NCBI GenBank assembly: GCA_010015655.1 | Contig: ML976673.1 | Span: forward strand, 576,615-640,614 | Direction: 5' to 3' | DNA length: 64,000 nt | DNA from: Bimuria novae-zelandiae CBS 107.79 | Lineage: Eukaryota; Ascomycota; Dothideomycetes; Pleosporales; Didymosphaeriaceae | Shown: one piece after another, positions 59,450-64,000 of the stretch | How positions within the stretch are numbered: position 1 is the stretch's first letter | Layout of the letters: every line of letters starts with the position of its first letter | Program-made: the position numbers and the translations under genes | The notes under the pieces: generated by a model | Told to the model about the DNA's origin: nothing | Databases searched by the model: none | Seen by the model: the letters and a program-made list of their open reading frames with translations, nothing else

Positions 59450-61576
59450 CCCTGCCGAGACAGTCAGTGCGCCGCGACACTAACGCGCCACCCCAACAGA
59501 TGTAGCACCTCAACTTTGACGCGCCGCATCTCCACCAATATGGATCCGATTGAGGCTGCAATCATCGCTATCGACTCACGAGAACCTGGAGAAACTTTCT
59601 TATATAGAAAAATTGCAGAAGAATTTGGTGTTATGCGGTTAATATTAACGCGCTGGCATAGACGCGCCATGTAGGCGCGTACATAGCTACTATAGACTCG
59701 CTAAAATCTTAACTAACAACAAGAATCTAAGCTCCTATAGTATATATAGCGTTTTACTTAAAAAGGTCTACCCCCTACGCGTTAGATAATCTAAAACTTT
59801 ATATTAATTATTGCTAAAAAGGATATCTTTATGTAATAGGTTAATTACTTTATTAGGCGCTACCCTAACTCCCTAATCTTGCGATAGACAACTAGGCTAG
59901 ATAGTAATTACTATAACGCTAATTTAGGCGCAAGATATAGGCTCTACTTTAAGCTTCTATATAAAAAAATTATAAAGTATGGCATAGAGCCTTAGCATAC
60001 CTATAATATGGACGAAAAAGGCTTCCTACTCGGCATCACCGGCAGGTCAAAAAGGATCTTTGATAGGCCTATATATGAGAGTCGCCAAGTGAGGCAATCT
60101 ATCTAGGATGGTAGTCGTGAGTGGATCTCGCTCATCGCATGTATATGCGCTGATAGATCTACTATTAATCTATTACTAATCTATTAATCTAACGCTGAGA
60201 CTCTACAATTAAGCTAGGTTAAGGAAATTAACGTTAATTCTTATAGAGTCTTTATTACCTTATTAACCTCTAGATAGTTAAATAACGAGATAGGGCTTTA
60301 ATGGCTAAAACAGGTGTTTAATCGCTGTACTAAGGAGAAGGCTCGACGGTAGTGGCAACTCCTAGTCCTTAATAGGTATAGATCTTACGTTACTATAGAT
60401 TTTATTAACTACTGTAATTAGAAAAAGATCCTCCTTGCGATATTTCCCCCTCACGCCACTTATACGCTGTAGCCTCTAGACGTTTGTGTATTTAAGTCTC
60501 TTTCTATCGCCTACTCCGACGAGCTCTCCGCATACCTATATAGGAGTTAAGGGCTATTAATAATTGCTAAAAAAGACTTCTTTACACTATTCTAGAGGGC
60601 CTAAATAACGTTAGTTACGCCGTAATTAATTACTAAAGCTTTTAAGTGTATAGGTATCTCGCCGCCAGATCCTACACTAATCCTTAGTTAATTTAATAGA
60701 GATAAGTCTTTAGAATAGAGATTATATAAAAGCTCTACTTTAGTACTTAGCGCGTCTGATTGGCGCAAAATTAATTAGCTTTTAAAGGTTGTTATTAATA
60801 CAGGGGGAGGTGATAAGGCCAAGAAGCTAAGTCGCACTATACACTTAATCTCTATATAGAAGTAGCTCCTAGAGCATGAGAATTAGGGGCTACGAGAAGC
60901 CCTTATAAACTAGAAATAGCGTTAAATAAAGGGCAGGACTCTACCTTTTAAGTAGCTAGATAAGTGGCATAGAGGATCTATTTTTTAGTTACCTGCCCGC
61001 GTACAGAGGGCGCGCGATTCTCTCAGCTAATAAAAGGCTAAAAAGTAATAACTATAACTCCAGAAAAGTAAGCAGAGAGAGATCTAGATAGTAAATAGGT
61101 AGCTTAAAGCTTGTCTACTATAAGAGAAGCGTATTGCGCGTGTAGTAGCTAAAAATACGCGCGCTAAGAAGAAAGCTAATTAGGCTACTAAGTAACGCCT
61201 CTATTAATAGGCTCGCAAGACTTAATAACAACTTTAAAAATATCTTAAAATTGCTAAAAAGGGAAGCTAGAATGCTTTAAAAGCTACTTATATAATTATA
61301 AAGAGGAAGAAGCCTACGCCAGCATCTATACGCGTTAATATAGTAATATCTACGCTATTAACGCTAGCATCGCGTAGTAGCTAAATAATTAGAACACTAA
61401 GTAGATATTTATAATTTAACTAGCTAGTAATCTTCTATAGCTCTATAAAATCTTAACTCTAGAAAATTTCGCGATAAAAGCTTTTGTGTAAAACTCTATA
61501 GCCTTATGTTGCTGGCTGCGGTGCTAGTGTTAGGGTGGCGCGTTAGTGTCGCGGCGCACTGACTGTCTCGGCAGGG
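59450..61576 (+). mobile_element. Fot1/pogo-like transposon in the right MULE repeat, RIP-decayed
   Basis: 2127 bp with perfect 44-bp inverted repeats (beginning CCCTGCCGAGACAGTCAGTG), flanked by TA (59448-59449 and 61577-61578). It carries a transposase relic on the plus strand starting at the ATG 59540 (MDPIEAAIIAIDSREPGETF), with the DDE box YNMDEKGFLLGITGRSKRIF near 60007-60066 and a coiled C-terminus. Composition is normal for the first 200 bp and near 60000-60140, and TA-rich elsewhere. Confidence 0.92.
59540..61420 (+). pseudogene. Fot1/pogo-like transposase relic
   Basis: N-terminal frame open for about 43 codons, then a TAG at 59672-59674. Later boxes can be read through many stops: NMDEKGFLLG, RVFITLLTSR-like and ..FKSLSIAYSDELSAYLYRS. 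The order and spacing follow the relic at 53489, whose N-terminus is similar. Confidence 0.75.
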
Positions 61577-61619
61577 TAGCGGTGGCGCACCGCTTTATGT
61601 GTAGGCTCCATAATCCTTA

Positions 61620-63526
61620 CTCGCCCCACACGCCAACCGGAGGTTGGCCCTGCGCAGCCCAACGTAACTTCGCAGCCTAACGTAACTTTTTGTCGCGGAT
61701 TTTTCTATTTTCTTAATAAACAACCTATAACTATGCCTAAATATTATAGCGAGAGCTATAAAATTAAGCAGCGTATCTCTAATTATCTCTCTAGTTTTTC
61801 TAGCTTAGAAATACCTAATTTTACAGCTGCAGCACGCGAATAGAGCGTGCCTGTTTTGCGACTTCGAGCGCGCGCTAGAGGCTGGATCAGCCGCCATAAC
61901 CGCAGTGGCACGAATCTATAACTCTTAGAGACCTAGGATAAAGCGCTAAAGTCATATATACGTTACTATAACACTATTCGCATGCTATACCTTATACTAT
62001 AGTTAAAAAGTGCTACTTAATATATCTTTAATTGCGCGCACCCCGATAGCAGAGCTCCCTTACTTAGTAAGGACTAGCTATTATAATAGCTATTAAGAAA
62101 TCTAAACTATCGCCGCATAAAGCAGAAGTCGCAGTATATTAATTATATAGTAATAGTAACGTTTGAAGCTTATAGCTATTATTTTATTAAGCTTAAAAAG
62201 GTGATATACACCTACGGCGTCACCCTATTAGATATTTATAATATAGACGAAACCAGCTTCCGCATAGGCGTTAGTAGTAATTAATAGATTATTACTATAG
62301 AGTTTAATTATTCTTATATCTCTGCGTTAGAGACGTCGCGCGATTATATTACGAGTATTAAATTAATTTCTAGTAATAAAGAGGTACTTAAACCTATACT
62401 CGTCGTACAGGCCGTTAATTACCTTTATTACTAGTATATAAATACGGCGCTACCTAATAACTATATAATCGCTATATTAACATTAGGATACGCTAATAAC
62501 TCTATCTTAATAGAGTAGCTAAAGTTTTTTAAAATACAAACGCGCGCGCGCTAGAAAGGCGTATAGTAATTACTTATATTTAATAGATTTAGTAGCCACC
62601 TTACTATCGAGTTTATATAATTCTGTAATAATTATAAGATACTCCCCTTTTTACTATTACCATATTTATCACATTATCTGCAGCCTCTAGACGTCGTCTG
62701 TTTTTAGCTATTAAAGCAAAATTACAAAAAGGCTATAGAGATGGCCACCCGAACTAGCTATATAGACTTTAATAAAATTAAATTTCTACATGCGATCTAT
62801 AGGATTAGGATGAATATATTTAAGCGTAGCATAATCCTAAGCGCCTAAGAGAAAGCTAAGATTTTTCTATTTAATCTAGAGCTTGTTTACATAAAGCTAC
62901 TAGCACCTATCCAGACGCTATTCCTATTAGTTCTATCTGCTATTAATTCAAGCCCTATTGCTAATACACCTATAGCATATTAGCGGTAGCATTAAAAAAT
63001 ATCGCGCGCCCTAGAGAGAAGTAATATATTAAGCAGGAGGCTTATAAAATTCCTAGAAAGCTCGTAATTGCTAATTAATAGTCTCGCGCTAGCCCAGCGC
63101 GACCTTATAGATATTACCGTAGTAGCTTAATAACGCTAAAAAAGGCAGATTAAAGATAAAAGGCTAGTATAAAAAGGCAGCGTAGTAACTGTTAAAGCAG
63201 CGCAATAAGTAATTAATTAATATATAAAGCTTAAGGCTTAAAAGGTTACTCGAAAGGCTATAAAAACGTACAAAGACGCCTACTTATAGAGCCTATAAAA
63301 TTAGCCCTAATGGGTCCTATCTCTTAGAGAAATGACTATAGATCCTGCCTTACTTGCTACACTAACTCCACTGTATATTAGCCTATATAATTAAAGTCTA
63401 CGCTGTTAAAAGACTAGATCAATTTTAATTCTTTATACAAAGTTACGTTAGGCTGCGAAGTTACGTTGGGCTGCGAAGTTACGTTGGGCTGCGCAGGGCC
63501 AACCTCCGGTTGGCGTGTGGGGCGAG
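61620..63526 (+). mobile_element. Fot1/pogo-like transposon (second family) in the right MULE repeat, RIP-decayed
   Basis: 1907 bp, flanked by TA (61618-61619 and 63527-63528). The inverted repeats begin CTCGCCCCACACGCCAACCG and include a small hairpin CCAACC-GGA-GGTTGG. Inside them an 18-bp unit (CGCAGCCCAACGTAACTT) is present twice on the left and three times on the right. The transposase relic on the plus strand is clearly pogo/Fot1-like. 1.9 kb is the usual Fot1 size. Confidence 0.92.
61733..63200 (+). pseudogene. Fot1/pogo-like transposase relic
   Basis: Starts at an ATG of MPKYYSESYKIKQRISNYLS. DDE boxes readable through stops: IYNIDETSFRIGVS near 62232, NRFSSHLTIEFI near 62583 and LSHYLQPLDVVCFQLLKQ near 62670-62725. 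LQPLDV is a hallmark of Fot1/pogo transposases. Its N-terminus is unlike that of the other two Fot1-like relics, so this is a separate family. Confidence 0.82.
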
Positions 63527-63552
63527 TATGTGTAGGCTCCCTAATATCTCCA

Positions 63553-63561
63553 CAAGCAGCA
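63553..63561. repeat. MULE target-site duplication, right copy
   Basis: CAAGCAGCA, directly after the right terminal repeat. Confidence 0.7.
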
Positions 63562-64000
63562 AGCGTGCTCAGCCCCACCTACTGTACATAGTTTAGCGCT
63601 TACTATCAACATCAAGAAAACGATATTACTGGTCAGCGATCAGCCGAGTCCTTGCCGGCCCAGTTGGTGTTGCTGCCTGGGAGGGTGAAGCCGCATTCGC
63701 TAAGCACTGTAACATTACGTCTTTAATATTGTCTTGACTTCTGCGGTTGATATCTTCATCGAGAATAGATTAGATTACCGGCCAGTAGGGCAGAGCTGCG
63801 GTGAGTCACTCCAGAAAGCTGGTCTCTGCTGATCCGCTCCGCCCCGCTTCAACGCCTTCACAGGAGCCAGCTTTCCCAGCCATCATCTATCCAAATTACG
63901 GTTCTGTGTGATTATCGCGTCTGAAGAAGTGGATGGTTATCCGATCTTCTGTGTTCTTTGGGTTTCTTGTTTCCATGTACAAGTTATGCTATTGCCAAAG
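63562..64000. other. right flank of the transposon nest, no gene seen
   Basis: Normal composition, no open frame of note on either strand, no repeat recognised. This is where non-transposon DNA resumes. Confidence 0.5.

Larger units (their letters stand above)
47769..63552 (+). mobile_element. Hop-like Mutator element (MULE), host of five nested insertions
   Basis: The ends are 138-bp inverted repeats beginning GGGAGATATTAGGGAGCCTA on the left (47769-47906). The right repeat is broken into 59376-59449, 61577-61619 and 63527-63552 by two TA-targeted transposons. Put back in order it differs from the left repeat only at the outermost base and by one extra A. The flanks carry a 9-bp direct repeat CAAGCAGCA (47760-47768 and 63553-63561), the length expected for MULEs. 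Without its insertions the element is about 3.27 kb, close to the about 3.3 kb I recall for Hop of Fusarium. It encodes a MULE transposase at 56523-59131. Unlike the elements inside it, this one shows little RIP damage. Confidence 0.9.
59376..63552 (-). repeat. right terminal inverted repeat of the MULE, split into three pieces
   Basis: Pieces 59376-59449, 61577-61619 and 63527-63552 (TA duplicates counted once) together mirror the left repeat. The gaps are two complete TA-flanked transposons. Confidence 0.9.

Noticed and set aside
1..64000. CRISPR arrays, bacterial operons or riboswitches
   Set aside because: No spaced direct-repeat arrays, and the gene structure is eukaryotic with spliceosomal introns.

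Overview
The window reads as nuclear DNA of a filamentous ascomycete (Pezizomycotina, probably Dothideomycetes). The grounds are short introns (about 44-75 bp) with GT..AG ends and CTRAY-type branch sites, a divergent FAS1/FAS2 pair of the fungal two-subunit type, HET, BTB, CYP65-like P450 and fructosyl-amine-oxidase-like genes, and transposons decayed in the manner of repeat-induced point mutation (RIP, CpA to TpA). The species cannot be named from this stretch alone.

Layout. 1-4512: a Ser/Thr-rich single-pass membrane protein gene split by a decayed hAT transposon (1110-4264) with an 8-bp target duplication. 5877-7506: an intact P450. About 7948-9851: a multi-membrane-segment glycoprotein of unknown function. 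10168-11823: an amino-acid permease pseudogene on the minus strand. 12407-13515: a fructosyl-amine-oxidase-like pseudogene without its 3' end. 13682-15119: a decayed Tc1/mariner-like element. 15683-29009: the housekeeping core, FAS2 (minus) and FAS1 (plus), diverging from one shared 1.35-kb promoter. Together they make the cytosolic fatty acid synthase. 29777-31373: a broken HET gene. 31566-46664: ordinary genes: a zinc-finger-like protein (minus), a two-domain AAA ATPase of the AFG2/CDC48 group, two uncharacterised fungal proteins and a BTB protein.

47769-63552 is the most striking part: six transposons nested in one another. The outermost is a Hop-like Mutator element (MULE) with 138-bp terminal inverted repeats and a 9-bp target duplication. 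A Ty1/copia retrotransposon on the minus strand (48049-56520) sits in it, with a 5-bp duplication that contains the MULE transposase start codon. A Fot1/pogo-like element (53392-56411) sits inside one copia LTR, and a 0.9-kb non-LTR-type insertion (54623-55520) sits inside that, with a 13-bp duplication. Two more Fot1/pogo-like elements (59450-61576 and 61620-63526) each cut the right MULE repeat at a TA. Removing all insertions leaves a MULE of about 3.27 kb with a largely readable transposase, while most of the inserted elements are heavily RIP-mutated.

Several single-copy genes close to the transposons (permease, amine oxidase, HET) carry Trp-to-stop changes of the RIP type. This suggests RIP leakage or relaxed selection in the accessory flanks, while the FAS core and the 31-46 kb block are intact.
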